The notes: generated from the sequence alone by a model not told the origin. Positions 33,112-42,502 are shown, numbered from the stretch's first letter. The stretch is DNA of 64,000 nucleotides from Oleisolibacter albus (GCF_003336875.1 NZ_QGNJ01000019.1:1-64000); one strand, 5' to 3'. Made by a program: numbers and translations.

Positions 33112-35503
33112 GCCGAGTCTCCGTATGCTTGTCGCGCAGAAATGCGGTCCGGCGCGCCAGAGGTGATGCCAGGAAGGACGAAATAATGCCAATCGCCACC
33201 GTCTGGCCGAAGGCACTGATGGCGGCCGTAGCGGAGAGGCCGAGCAAGCCGAAGGACAGCAGAGTGCTGATCACCGATGTCGCGATTGCGACCAGCGTCC
33301 CTCGATCCGCTCCCTCTGATTCACGGAAGAACAGGCCGTAATCGACCCCCATGCCCAGCACGAGAAGCAGTGCCATGGCATGGAACAAACTGAATCCGAT
33401 GCCCAGCAAGCCGAAGGCGCCCAGGCAGACAAGAGCGGCAATACAGGGGACGGCCATGACCTGCGCCCCACCCAGCGCGCCATACCGATGGCAGAGCAAG
33501 AGGGCGACACAGAGATAGGAGCCCAGGATCAGCCACACCGCCCGAACGCGATAACGCGCAAACATGGCCGACGCATCGGCGGCCGGGTCAACCAGTTCGA
33601 CACCGTCCGGCAGAGACACTTCTGAGAAGAGATCCTTTTTCTTCAAACCCCGCAGTAGGACCGCTGAAGCGACCCAACCCGCATCGCTGCTGGAGGGACC
33701 AAGCCATAGATGGCGATAGGGCGCCGATGCCGCATCCGCCAGCCAGGACTGCAAGGTGAAGGGTTCGGCTTCGGCCAGCGCCTGCTCGTAGGAGTGCAGC
33801 AGAGACGGATCCAGGCCGATACGGGCCGTGATTCGGCTCAGCGCGCCATCCGGACCGACAGCGGCACGCCGCAACAGGGCGATGGATTGATCTTGCCGTT
33901 CCGGCGATGGCACAAGGCTGGACAAGGCCTGATAGCCGGCGATGTCCCCCGACCTTTGGAGCGGATCCAGCAGATCCCGCAGCCGTTCCTCCCGCTGCAA
34001 CACCTCCCCGGCATTTCGCCCGCGGACCAGCAGGAAAACACCCTCTCCGGCATCCCCCAACGCGCGACGCGCCGCCGTCTCATCCGAGACGACAGCCTTG
34101 TCCCGGGCCTGGAACTGGCGGACATCGTCATTGCTGTGGAGACGGAGCGCGGCAGCAGTGGAGGCCAGCGCAATCAGAACCAACGCCACAGGAGCAGCGC
34201 GCCGGGTTGCAGGACGATCCCAGAACGCCAGCCAACGATCAGCGGCTTTGGCAACCACGCCACCGGCGCGTCCCGCGCGACGGGTGAACAGCGGATACCA
34301 CCACAGCGTCGTGAGAAAAGCGGCCGTCAACCCGACCATGGAGAAGATGGCAATCTGGATCAGGCCGGGGAAACCGGAAAGGATCAAGCCCATGAAACCG
34401 AGCAGGGTGGTCAGTAGCCCCAAAGTCAAACTGGGCAGCACGTGCCGCATCGCTTCGTCCGGGCACCATTCCCCTCCCGGATCGAAACGGGTGGCGAAGA
34501 AATGAAAGGTAAAATCTTCCGCCGTACCAACCAAACTGACCGCGAACACGACAGTGAACAGGTGAACGCTGCCAAAAAGCCAGAGTGTGGCAGCAAATCC
34601 AACCAGTGTGCCCACGCCGATGGCCACCAGGCTGAAAATCAGGGGCCGAGCCGAACGGAAGGTCAGAATCAGAAGACCAACAACGGCGAGAAGAGAGGCG
34701 GTGCCGATGACCGAGACCTCTTCGCGGGCACTTGCGGTCCCTGCCGCCGCATGGGGGAGGACACCGGCGATGTGCAACCTCATGGCCGGGCTTCTGGTGG
34801 CCAGGGCCTGTCTGACCGCTTGCAACTGCGGCATCAGACTGTCCTGGTAGGGCACAGAGAAGGGGGACCGCGTAAGGTCGAACTGGAGCGGCACGAAGGC
34901 CTCGCCCCCCTGTATGAGCACAGGCTGGCCGTCGACAAGCATCCACTCCACGCCGGCTGGCGGCCGGTTCACCGACTGGAGGAAATCAGTGACCAGCAGC
35001 AACGGGTCCTGCCGGATCAGGGTGGAACTGGCCAGCGATCCCGGCAGGTAATATCGGCGAACGATTGCCGCCTCAAGCGCGCCTGCCGGATCGTCGCCCG
35101 ACAGGCGTTGGCGTAGTCTTTCGCTGACCAGACCGAACGGCGCCTGCCGGTAGAAAGTGGCCAGGGCCTGAGCGGCCGCGATGTCCAGACTGGGCGCCGC
35201 CGTCAACAGACCAGAAGCCAACAGGCTGTCCCGCACTTCGCGGCTGGCAGTCGCAGCGTGAGCCGGATCAACCGCCCCTCCGACCACGACCAGCAGACGG
35301 CGTTCCAGCCGTTCCTGGGCCAGCGAGGCCGATGCTTCCGATACCGGGTCACGCTCCGTCGCGGGGAGAAGTGCCGTCAACTCGCCGTTGAGGACATCAC
35401 CCGCCGCCAGACGGAGCACAATCCAGACTCCCAGCACCAGCACGAGGGCGGCCCAGCCCACTCCGGCCAGGGTGCCATATCGGGTGTATTGGTCCTTACT
35501 CAC
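33101..35503 (-). CDS. MMPL/RND-type exporter (ApeM-like)
   Basis: An 800-residue membrane protein with the two-repeat MMPL layout. It has one N-terminal helix, a large periplasmic loop (about 35-255), five helices ('SVIGTASLLAVVGLLILTFR' onward to 420), a second loop (about 455-650) and a final helix bundle. The bundle includes 'MGVDYGLFFRESEGADRGTL', the DYG-type motif of this class. It exports pigment precursors or lipids across the inner membrane. It starts at GTG 35503 inside the LolA-like stop region and overlaps the flavoenzyme by 11 bp. Confidence 0.88.
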   Translation of the reverse strand: MSKDQYTRYGTLAGVGWAALVLVLGVWIVLRLAAGDVLNGELTALLPATERDPVSEASASLAQERLERRLLVVVGGAVDPAHAATASREVRDSLLASGLLTAAPSLDIAAAQALATFYRQAPFGLVSERLRQRLSGDDPAGALEAAIVRRYYLPGSLASSTLIRQDPLLLVTDFLQSVNRPPAGVEWMLVDGQPVLIQGGEAFVPLQFDLTRSPFSVPYQDSLMPQLQAVRQALATRSPAMRLHIAGVLPHAAAGTASAREEVSVIGTASLLAVVGLLILTFRSARPLIFSLVAIGVGTLVGFAATLWLFGSVHLFTVVFAVSLVGTAEDFTFHFFATRFDPGGEWCPDEAMRHVLPSLTLGLLTTLLGFMGLILSGFPGLIQIAIFSMVGLTAAFLTTLWWYPLFTRRAGRAGGVVAKAADRWLAFWDRPATRRAAPVALVLIALASTAAALRLHSNDDVRQFQARDKAVVSDETAARRALGDAGEGVFLLVRGRNAGEVLQREERLRDLLDPLQRSGDIAGYQALSSLVPSPERQDQSIALLRRAAVGPDGALSRITARIGLDPSLLHSYEQALAEAEPFTLQSWLADAASAPYRHLWLGPSSSDAGWVASAVLLRGLKKKDLFSEVSLPDGVELVDPAADASAMFARYRVRAVWLILGSYLCVALLLCHRYGALGGAQVMAVPCIAALVCLGAFGLLGIGFSLFHAMALLLVLGMGVDYGLFFRESEGADRGTLVAIATSVISTLLSFGLLGLSATAAISAFGQTVAIGIISSFLASPLARRTAFLRDKHTETRHVQ

Positions 35504-36134
35504 CGAACTGCGCCCGCTCCGCTGCGGCCAGACCGGCAGGATCGATAGCCTGGGCGCTGAAGCTGATGGTCGTCTGGTCGCCAGACGCCTCTTCGATCCG
35601 GACCGTATCGATCTCGGTCGCCCCCGTCACCTCAACGATGCGGATCGCTTTGGCGAAAGTCGGGTCGCGGGGGCTGAGTTTGAGCGTCCAGCGGCCAGTC
35701 TGCTGTATCAGTTCCGCCTCGAACATATCGGTGAAGCGGCTTAAATTTCCTGTCGGCAGGTCAAGAAACAACGGCAGAAAAGCCCGGAAGACGGGCTGTG
35801 CCATGGCCGGCATCTCTTGCGCAGGCATCCCCTCTTCCTGTTCCGTCACCCGCCCAGGCGTGATCGCGACCGTGACGGCGAACGGATCGTCAAGAATCCA
35901 GAGAATGCCAACACCAGGCGCGACAATCAGACGTCCGGCGGAGACCAGCGGTTGGCTCATCGCCTGCGCCATCCGCACCTGGTGGAAGCGGGCGCGCAGA
36001 ACACCGTCGTGAACCGGCGCCGGCAGCGCGCGCAAGGCAGCCTCGCCGTGCAGGATCTCCGCCTGGGTCGCCGCACCGGCCGACAAGGGGGCGAGCACAG
36101 ACAGGAAGAGCAGGATACCGGCCAGTTTCATCAT
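35496..36134 (-). CDS. LolA-like periplasmic lipid carrier (ApeL-like)
   Basis: A 212-residue exported protein with signal peptide (MMKLAGILLFLSVLAPLSAG, cleavage near AGA|AT). The mature region folds like an outer-membrane lipoprotein carrier (LolA/LolB half-barrel): 'VLRARFHQVRMAQAMSQPLV', 'VGILWILDDPFAVTVAITPG', 'LFLDLPTGNLSRFTDMFEAE'. Such genes accompany MMPL exporters in polyene clusters and probably ferry the hydrophobic product to the outer membrane. Start ATG 36134, or 36131. Confidence 0.82.
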   Translation of the reverse strand: MMKLAGILLFLSVLAPLSAGAATQAEILHGEAALRALPAPVHDGVLRARFHQVRMAQAMSQPLVSAGRLIVAPGVGILWILDDPFAVTVAITPGRVTEQEEGMPAQEMPAMAQPVFRAFLPLFLDLPTGNLSRFTDMFEAELIQQTGRWTLKLSPRDPTFAKAIRIVEVTGATEIDTVRIEEASGDQTTISFSAQAIDPAGLAAAERAQFGE

Positions 36135-36135
36135 C

Positions 36136-36546
36136 TCAACACCCCAACCGGCTCGCCAGGGCATCGACGGGACCAAACTGCATTTCCCGGGTGCTCATAT
36201 CCACGGCCACCTGGACCGTGTAGCCCTTGGTCAGCCGTTCGCCGGTCGCGGCATCCCTGATCTCATATTCGATGCGCAATCGCGGATCATAGTCAGTAAT
36301 ACGTGCCAGAATCCGCAGCTTCTGACCATAGCGGGCAGGCCTCGGATAGCGTATCCACAACTCGACGACCGGCCATCCATAGCCGGATGCCTTCATCTGC
36401 GGATAATCATAATTGATACTTTCCAGAAGGGCACATCGCGCGATCTCAAAATATTTAACGTAGTGACCGTGCCAAACGATCTCCATGACATCAATATCGT
36501 GGAAGGGAACCGTGAGTTCGATTTCGTTTTCGGGAAATTTTGACAT
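36136..36546 (-). CDS. 4HBT-type acyl-CoA/ACP thioesterase (ApeK-like)
   Basis: A 136-residue single hot-dog thioesterase of the YbgC/4-hydroxybenzoyl-CoA thioesterase type. The catalytic Asp lies in FHDIDVMEIVWHGHYVKYFE and a conserved 'YRIEYEIRD'-like strand follows. It likely releases or edits chains from the ACPs. It ends two bases before the LolA-like start. Confidence 0.9.
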   Translation of the reverse strand: MSKFPENEIELTVPFHDIDVMEIVWHGHYVKYFEIARCALLESINYDYPQMKASGYGWPVVELWIRYPRPARYGQKLRILARITDYDPRLRIEYEIRDAATGERLTKGYTVQVAVDMSTREMQFGPVDALASRLGC

Positions 36547-36555
36547 AGCGACGCC

Positions 36556-38127
36556 TTAGTGCTGGAGCGGCCAAGCCGCAATCTGAATAGACGCCACCAC
36601 GGCGCGCAGATCCGCCTCCAGTGGCCGATCTTCCAGCAGAGAGGGGGACAAGCCCCGAACGACTTGGGCCAATGCGCCGATCGCCCCTCTCCGCCAGCGT
36701 TCCTCGCCTCCAGCCCGCCCTCGAAGCTCGAGAGCCTGTACCAGCGCCAAGAGATGGGCGGCGGCCACCTGTTCGGTCAATTGCAGCACGCGCAGACAGT
36801 CGCGGGCGGCAATCGTCCCCATACTGACCTTGTCCTGGTTGTGGCTTTCGGTCGAGCGGGAGAACGCGCTTGCCGGCATGGTCAATTTCAAGGCTTCAGC
36901 CGTCCAGGCGGACATCCCGATCTGCACAGCCTTGAAGCCGTGATTAATGGCGAGGCGAGCCCCCGTCGCCCCTGTCAGTCCGGGGGGAAGACCGTTGTTC
37001 ATCTTCGGATCGACAAGCAGCGCCATCTGCCGGTCCATGAGATCGGCCAGATTGGCAACACAGGTCTTCAGGCCATCCATAGCGAAGGCGATATGCCCAC
37101 CATAGAAATGGCCGCCGTGCAGGACGGCCTTGGCCTCGCCATCAATGATCGGGTTGTCGTTGGCGCTGTTCAGTTCGGTTTCAATGAACTGGCGCAGCCA
37201 CGGAAGGCTGTCACGCAGAACACCGATGATATGGGGAGCGCAACGGATGGAATAGCGATCCTGCAGCCGGCTGGGCGCCATATAGGCACCCGCCTGGTCC
37301 AGATCCGCGCGGATCCAGGCTGCGACCTCGTTCTGACCGGGATGCGGCTTTACGGCAAAAAGCCGGGCATTGAAATGCTCGGGGTTGCCTCCCAGGGCCA
37401 GACTCGCCATGGCAGTCAATCGGGAACAGAGCCGCGTCAGATACTCCGCCCGGACGAACGCTTCGCAGGCCAGACCCGTCATCACGGCTGTGCCGTTCAT
37501 GAGAGCCAGCCCTTCCTTGGGCCGCATCTCCAATGGCGGCAGCCCCAACTCGGCCAGCACCTCGGCAGCCGGCCGGATATGCTCGCCCACGCGGGCAGAC
37601 CGTTCTCCGACCAGGAGCGCAGCCACATAGGATAAGGGGGTCAGGTCACCGCTCGCTCCAACCGATCCCTCCTCGGGGATCAGGGGCTGCACATCCAGGT
37701 TCAGCAGATCCACCAAGCGCTGCAGCAGCACATGGCGAACGCCGGAATGGCCAAGCGACAAAGAAGCGAGGCGGGCAACCATCACCGCACGGGTAAGGTG
37801 CGGGGCCAGATGCGCGCCAAGACCGCACCCATGGAAACGGGACAGCTGTAGAGGCAGGGCAGCAACCAGGTCCCGGGGGATACGGGTGGTGCAGTTGTCG
37901 CCATAACCGGTGGTCACGCCATAGATCTCGCCATCCTGCGCCACCAGCTGATCAAGATAGGCGGCACTGGCCTCGATACGATGCTGCACGTCCGGGGCCG
38001 GGTCCAAAGCCACAGGCACATGCGAACGAGCGATCGCAACAACCTCTTCAATGTTGAGACGGCCACCGCCAATAAGAATGGGGGCAGGACAGCCAATATT
38101 CCGGGATGCAGTCTGCACAGTATTCAT
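36556..38127 (-). CDS. MIO-dependent aromatic amino acid ammonia-lyase (HAL/PAL/TAL family)
   Basis: A 523-residue enzyme, full family length. The MIO cofactor forms from Ala158-Ser159-Gly160 in GSVGASGDLTPLSY. Catalytic Tyr76 lies in TTGYGD, and there is an EFNSANDNPI-like ELNSANDNPIID plus 'SHNQDKVSMGTIAARD'. It removes ammonia from an aromatic amino acid to give an arylacrylate, which would prime the polyene. The selectivity pair is F98-H99, unlike the H-L of TAL, F-L of PAL and S-H of HAL. The ATG at 38127 lies in the same frame as the upstream acyltransferase with no stop between them. Confidence 0.92.
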   Translation of the reverse strand: MNTVQTASRNIGCPAPILIGGGRLNIEEVVAIARSHVPVALDPAPDVQHRIEASAAYLDQLVAQDGEIYGVTTGYGDNCTTRIPRDLVAALPLQLSRFHGCGLGAHLAPHLTRAVMVARLASLSLGHSGVRHVLLQRLVDLLNLDVQPLIPEEGSVGASGDLTPLSYVAALLVGERSARVGEHIRPAAEVLAELGLPPLEMRPKEGLALMNGTAVMTGLACEAFVRAEYLTRLCSRLTAMASLALGGNPEHFNARLFAVKPHPGQNEVAAWIRADLDQAGAYMAPSRLQDRYSIRCAPHIIGVLRDSLPWLRQFIETELNSANDNPIIDGEAKAVLHGGHFYGGHIAFAMDGLKTCVANLADLMDRQMALLVDPKMNNGLPPGLTGATGARLAINHGFKAVQIGMSAWTAEALKLTMPASAFSRSTESHNQDKVSMGTIAARDCLRVLQLTEQVAAAHLLALVQALELRGRAGGEERWRRGAIGALAQVVRGLSPSLLEDRPLEADLRAVVASIQIAAWPLQH

Positions 38128-39147
38128 TATCAGCTTTCGCCTTGTTTTTTTTATATTCTGGCCATGAACCAAATCAACGCTGGCTGGCGCCCAGAAATCA
38201 AAAAAGTTAAACCATTGGAGCGGATAGCGCAGGGCATAGTATCCAAGCCGGGCAGCATAGCTGGCGATTGTCTTTCGCAGGTTCTCCTGCCGATTCCGGC
38301 GCGATTGTTGCAATCCTTCGGCATCGAGTTCCTCAAAGATGATGCGATGGCGCCGCCCCTCCCTGACACAGAAGACCAGCAGCACCGGGCATGCCATCAG
38401 CGATGCCAGAATAAACGGCCCCTCGGGAAATGCCGCATCGGCTCCCAGGAACGGCACGGCGCATGTGCGCCGACCGCCACTCGCGGGGGTCCGGTCCCCC
38501 ACAATGACCACCAGCTCGCCACGATCCACGCGCTCCTTCAAGAGGATCGCCGTATCAACCCCGAATGATGAGGTCTGGATCATATTGAGGGCCGCCGAGG
38601 GATTGGCCTGGGCGAGCAGCCGGTTGAAACCGGCGGCATGTGCCGTATGCACCACCACGTTGATCTTCAGCTGCTGGTGCAGGCTGCCAAGAGCGCGGCA
38701 GAGCTCAAGGTTACCGAGATGGCTGCCGATCATCACACCGCCACGCCCCTCGGCCAGGACCCGGTCGAGGAGGTCGCGATTGTCGTAATCGACATCCTGC
38801 GGCCGAATATCTCCGGTCCAACTCGCCACCTTATCCAGGATGGCGGAGCCGAAGCTCATATAATGGCGGAAGCTGTAGAACAGGTTCGGGCGGCTGCCCA
38901 GGGCATGGCGGCCCTCCGGGTAGGCCCAGACCCGGTCCAGAAAGGAGCGCGAAGCATACCGGGTTCGACCATCCGACAGGAAGAAGTAAGTGATCACCGG
39001 AACCAGGAACAGGCCGAAGCCAATCCGGCCGAACAGCCGATAGCACTGCAGCATGAACCACAGACCGGCGAAGACACCCCGTTCCCGCATTCCAGACCAA
39101 TGCACGCCGGTGTCGGGCCGGACCGGGTTCCTTTCGAGGGTCGACAT
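38128..39147 (-). CDS. LpxL/HtrB-like acyltransferase, in frame with the ammonia-lyase
   Basis: About 340 residues of a lipid A-type acyltransferase: one N-terminal hydrophobic anchor (about 23-56), the H-x4-E motif HLGNLE (H143, E148), and a domain end 'YPLQWFNFFDFWAPA'. No stop codon separates it from the ammonia-lyase, so as written the two form one 863-residue polypeptide (36556-39147). Removing one A from the A8 run at 38145-38152 gives a stop at 38132-38130, two bases before the lyase ATG, which would make two normal genes. A GTG at 39153 is an alternative start. Confidence 0.85.
38145..38152 (-). other. A8 homopolymer between acyltransferase and ammonia-lyase domains
   Basis: Eight consecutive A on the coding strand lie at the boundary of two complete domains, in otherwise GC-rich sequence. 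In the zero frame the reading continues into the lyase. With seven A the acyltransferase ends at a TGA four bases before the lyase start codon begins. This is a slip-prone site, either biological (transcriptional slippage) or a sequencing artefact. Confidence 0.8.
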
Positions 39148-39149
39148 GC

Positions 39150-39896
39150 TCACGCCACCTTGCCGCGGCGGAGGAAGTGCCCGGTCGCCAGTCGCCCGGC
39201 CATTCCCAGAAGCAGTCGCGTGTGCATGGCGCTGATGCTGACATTGTCCTTCAGCATGCGGAAATTCGAGATCCCGCCTTGCGGATAGATGACCGCGGTC
39301 CGGATGAACCGGAAGGGCACACCCAGCCAGTGCAGGCGGACCAGGATTTCGATATCGAAATCCATGCGCATGCCGAGCCAGCGGCTTTCCGCCGCCCGCA
39401 ATGTCGCTGCGATCGGATAAACCCGGAAACCGCACATGGGATCGGCGATGTCCAGAGACAGGGTCTCCGCCCAGACGCAGACGCGGCTAATCACGCGGCC
39501 GACGCGCCGCCCAAGCGGAGCGGTGGCATCGAACTGCGGCACACCGGCGATCAGTGCATCGGGGTTGCTCCGGGCCGCCTCGATGAAGCGGGGAATGTCA
39601 GCAATGTCATGCTGGCCGTCGGCATCGATCTGCAGCGCATGACTATGGCCGGCCATCGCCGCGGCGCGCAGTCCATCGATGACGGCAGCGCCTTTGCCGC
39701 CATTCTCATGGCGACGGACCACCGTGACGAACGCATGCTCAGCCCCGCTGCGGGCCAGGATTGCGGCATCCTCCGCTGTGTTGCCGTCATCCACCAGGAA
39801 GACCGGCAGCCCATAGGCCCCCAGGGAATTCATCAACCGCACCGCGGTAGCCGCATGCCGGTAGACTGGAACGATCAGGCAGAGTTGCGGAATCAT
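39150..39896 (-). CDS. Family 2 glycosyltransferase
   Basis: A 248-residue GT-A enzyme with DDG at about 36-38, 'ENGGKGAAVIDGL' and the metal site in 'ALQIDADGQHDIADI', then 'DPMCGFRVYPIAATL'. It resembles dolichol-phosphate-mannose-type glycosyltransferases. In polyene clusters such an enzyme may glycosylate a lipid or the pigment head. The start overlaps the AMP-ligase stop by 4 nt (ATGA). Confidence 0.88.
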   Translation of the reverse strand: MIPQLCLIVPVYRHAATAVRLMNSLGAYGLPVFLVDDGNTAEDAAILARSGAEHAFVTVVRRHENGGKGAAVIDGLRAAAMAGHSHALQIDADGQHDIADIPRFIEAARSNPDALIAGVPQFDATAPLGRRVGRVISRVCVWAETLSLDIADPMCGFRVYPIAATLRAAESRWLGMRMDFDIEILVRLHWLGVPFRFIRTAVIYPQGGISNFRMLKDNVSISAMHTRLLLGMAGRLATGHFLRRGKVA

Positions 39897-41635
39897 GCCT
39901 CTCCTCCCCCCTCCCCGCCGAAGAGCAAGCGGCCGGACGCATGCCGCCCGGAAGGACTGGAAATATCGAACTGGACCTTGTCACTGTCCGGTTTAAAGGA
40001 CAGGACCAGATCCAGTTCCGCTGCGGGCCGGACGACGCGGAAGAACTTCAGGGCCTCGACCCGCAGAACCGCGCCGCCCTTGCCGCCGTCGGCCATGGCC
40101 ATTGCAACGGCCCAGCCAAGCTGGGCGACACCTGGCAGGATGGGCGTCCCATCGAAGTGCCCGTCGAAATAGCACAGCGACGGCGGAACGCGGAGCCGTG
40201 CCGCTATGGAATCCTCGCCCCTGCTCACCGACAGCGTCTCCGGCCGGGTTCCGTGGCCGCAGGCCGGCTGGAAAAGAGCCTCGAGTTGCTCAGTCGTTAT
40301 CTTGCCCTGACTGTTTTCGGGCAGGGTGCGCACGAAGCGCCAATAGCGTGGCACGGCCGAGCGCGGCAGAACCTCGCGCAGGTCTTTCGCCATGGCCGCA
40401 ATGATGGTGCGGCGGCCACGCTCACAGAGGTCGGTCCATCCGTCGGACGATGGCACCACGACGGCAGCAAGGGCCGTCCGCCGGCTCCGAGACAGCGGGA
40501 AGACGCGCACCCCCTGCACCCCGGCCATGACCGACAGGGCCTGCTCGACCTCGTTCAGGCTGACCCGGACCTCGTCGATCTTCACGATACGATCCGCTCG
40601 CCCCAAGAGACTGAAGCTGCCGTCGGCGGCCGGCCCATCAATGACATCGGCGCAGACCATTTCCCCGGCACAGGCCTGATGCGGAGAGTTGAGGCGAAGT
40701 TGGCCGGTTTCCCCATCCCGACGGACATGCACGCCCGAAAAGGGTGTCCAGCGGCTGGGCCGGGACGGATCGGACACTCGCCGGTAGGCGATGCCTCCCG
40801 TCTCGGTGCTTCCGAACACCTCGAACAGGCTCGCTCTCGTTTGGTTGTTCCAGGCCGCCGCCACGGCGGGGTCAAGGGGGCCACCGGAGGAGAAGGCGGC
40901 GGCCAGACCGGAGCCGAGTGCCGCCAAATCCAGCGCCGGCTGGGCCCGCTTCAGAAAGGTGGGGGAAGAAACGAAAACCGTACCACCGTCGCGTTCCAGC
41001 GCCTGGCACAGCTCATGCGGATGCAGAAGCAGGCCGGTCACAATCGTCCGCCCAGCCGCAAGCGGCCAGACGAGGCGGAACAGGAAGCCGTAGATATGAT
41101 GGCACGGCACGGAACCGGCAACGAGTGCAGGGTCGGCCGCGTCTCGGATGAACGTCGCCTCCAATGTCGCCACTTCCGTGGCAAGCCGGATCAGCGGCCG
41201 CGTCACAGGCACAGGCCCGTTGGTGGAACCCGAGGTGTGGAACGTCACGAAAACACGATCGCCGTCCAGAACCGCGGGAGGCAAGGCCTCTGCATCGGCA
41301 CCGGGAGACAGCGGATCGCGGCCGGCCAGATCGGCCTGGTCTGAAAACACCATGTCTGCCGTTGCGGCCAAGGCCTTCAGATGGGCGGAAGCCAGACTCG
41401 CCGGGAGCAGGATCTCACAGCCAGCCCGGGCGGCAGCGGCAAAGGCCACAGCCATCCGCGCCTCATCGGACAATGCCAAAAGGCAGCGCCTGGTCCCGCA
41501 ACGGGCCAGTTCGGCGGCCAGGGACAGGGCGGCCTTCTGGAACCAGGAGCGGCTGCGCGGCCCGTCCCGAAGCAGCAGGGCGGGTCGATCCCGCTCGCAG
41601 GAGAGCGGCAACAGCACGGACAGCAGGTCAATCAT
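39893..41635 (-). CDS. AMP-ligase fused to hot-dog dehydratase (ApeH-ApeI-like)
   Basis: A 580-residue bifunctional protein. Residues 1-455 are an acyl-AMP ligase with TSGSTNG at 134-140, 'EVFGSTETGG' and the catalytic Lys in QGKIT (K445). Residues about 465-580 are a FabA/FabZ-like domain with HFDGTPILPG at 493-502. In the E. coli pathway these activities are on separate proteins (H and I); here they are joined. It would activate the aryl acid and load it on ACP, and dehydrate during elongation. Start at 41635 (ATGA overlap); an N-terminal extension to 41734 is rejected. Confidence 0.88.
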   Translation of the reverse strand: MIDLLSVLLPLSCERDRPALLLRDGPRSRSWFQKAALSLAAELARCGTRRCLLALSDEARMAVAFAAAARAGCEILLPASLASAHLKALAATADMVFSDQADLAGRDPLSPGADAEALPPAVLDGDRVFVTFHTSGSTNGPVPVTRPLIRLATEVATLEATFIRDAADPALVAGSVPCHHIYGFLFRLVWPLAAGRTIVTGLLLHPHELCQALERDGGTVFVSSPTFLKRAQPALDLAALGSGLAAAFSSGGPLDPAVAAAWNNQTRASLFEVFGSTETGGIAYRRVSDPSRPSRWTPFSGVHVRRDGETGQLRLNSPHQACAGEMVCADVIDGPAADGSFSLLGRADRIVKIDEVRVSLNEVEQALSVMAGVQGVRVFPLSRSRRTALAAVVVPSSDGWTDLCERGRRTIIAAMAKDLREVLPRSAVPRYWRFVRTLPENSQGKITTEQLEALFQPACGHGTRPETLSVSRGEDSIAARLRVPPSLCYFDGHFDGTPILPGVAQLGWAVAMAMADGGKGGAVLRVEALKFFRVVRPAAELDLVLSFKPDSDKVQFDISSPSGRHASGRLLFGGEGGGEA

Positions 41636-42234
41636 ACCGGAACCCGCCTCATCATGAGCCGCCGCGCCAGATATTCCCCGCCGAGAAGGCAGCCGATGGC
41701 GATGTAGGAAATCAGCCCGTTGTAGAGGGCCCACAGTTCCAGATCGTCAGAGAGCACGGTGTAAAGGGCGATTGCGCCATTGGTAACGAAGAACAGGCAC
41801 CAGATCTTGGTGACTTTTCGTGTCCATGCCACGCCGGCTGGAGACAGATCCGGCTCGCGCAGGCGGGCCAGACGCTCGATCACAGGGGGAGGACGCAGCA
41901 ATGAAAGTCCGAATATGATCAGCATGCCAGTATTCACCGCCACGGGATAATACAGTAGGAAGTCCGGCGTTCCCGAGAGCAGAGCAGCCCCGGGAAACCC
42001 CAGGGCAGCAATCGCAGACGCCCAGCCCATCCGTTGGCTCGAGCGATCTCCGAAGGGCAGGAACAGTCGCAGCGCCAGCAGGACCAGCAGCATCAGGGAC
42101 AGCGGCCGCCAGCCGCCATGGGCAATCCCCAGATAGACAAGCAGCGGATACGAAACGGCTGCCAAGCCGATCAAGGCAGCCAGAACCGCCTTTCGGCCAG
42201 GGGCGATGCGCGGCTGTCGGCGCAGGAGGACCAT
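41632..42234 (-). CDS. COG4648-type membrane protein (ApeG-like)
   Basis: A 200-residue protein with about six hydrophobic helices ('AVLAALIGLAAVSYPLLVYL' first; 'IWCLFFVTNGAIALYTVLSD' later), a family regularly found in aryl polyene clusters next to the ACPs. GAGG seven bases before ATG 42234 sets the start. The precise function is unknown; a role in membrane assembly of the pathway is inferred from context. Confidence 0.85.
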   Translation of the reverse strand: MVLLRRQPRIAPGRKAVLAALIGLAAVSYPLLVYLGIAHGGWRPLSLMLLVLLALRLFLPFGDRSSQRMGWASAIAALGFPGAALLSGTPDFLLYYPVAVNTGMLIIFGLSLLRPPPVIERLARLREPDLSPAGVAWTRKVTKIWCLFFVTNGAIALYTVLSDDLELWALYNGLISYIAIGCLLGGEYLARRLMMRRVPV

Positions 42235-42241
42235 GACTGCC

Positions 42242-42502
42242 TCAGGCCGCCACATGCTCGTTCAATACGCGGTGCAGGACATCGACGACGTCCCCCACGG
42301 ACTGGATGCGCTTGAACGTCAGAGGGTCGATCTTGCGCCCGGTAATGACCCGAAGCTCCGCCAACAGGTCAACGGCATCAATACTGTCGATCTTCAGATC
42401 GGAATACAGATTGGCTTGCGGCACCACCAGGGCCTCGTCCAGCTCGAAATGTTCCACAAGCAACGCCTTCAGCGTCGTGAAAATCTCTTCCTTACTCTGC
42501 AT
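42242..42502 (-). CDS. apeF: Acyl carrier protein (ApeF-like)
   Basis: An 86-residue ACP with the phosphopantetheine Ser40 in LKIDSIDAVDLL. Acidic, four-helix size. GGGGGAAG before ATG 42502 decides the start over an upstream TTG. One of two ACPs in the cluster and a likely substrate of the PPTase at the end of the operon. Confidence 0.92.
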   Translation of the reverse strand: MQSKEEIFTTLKALLVEHFELDEALVVPQANLYSDLKIDSIDAVDLLAELRVITGRKIDPLTFKRIQSVGDVVDVLHRVLNEHVAA

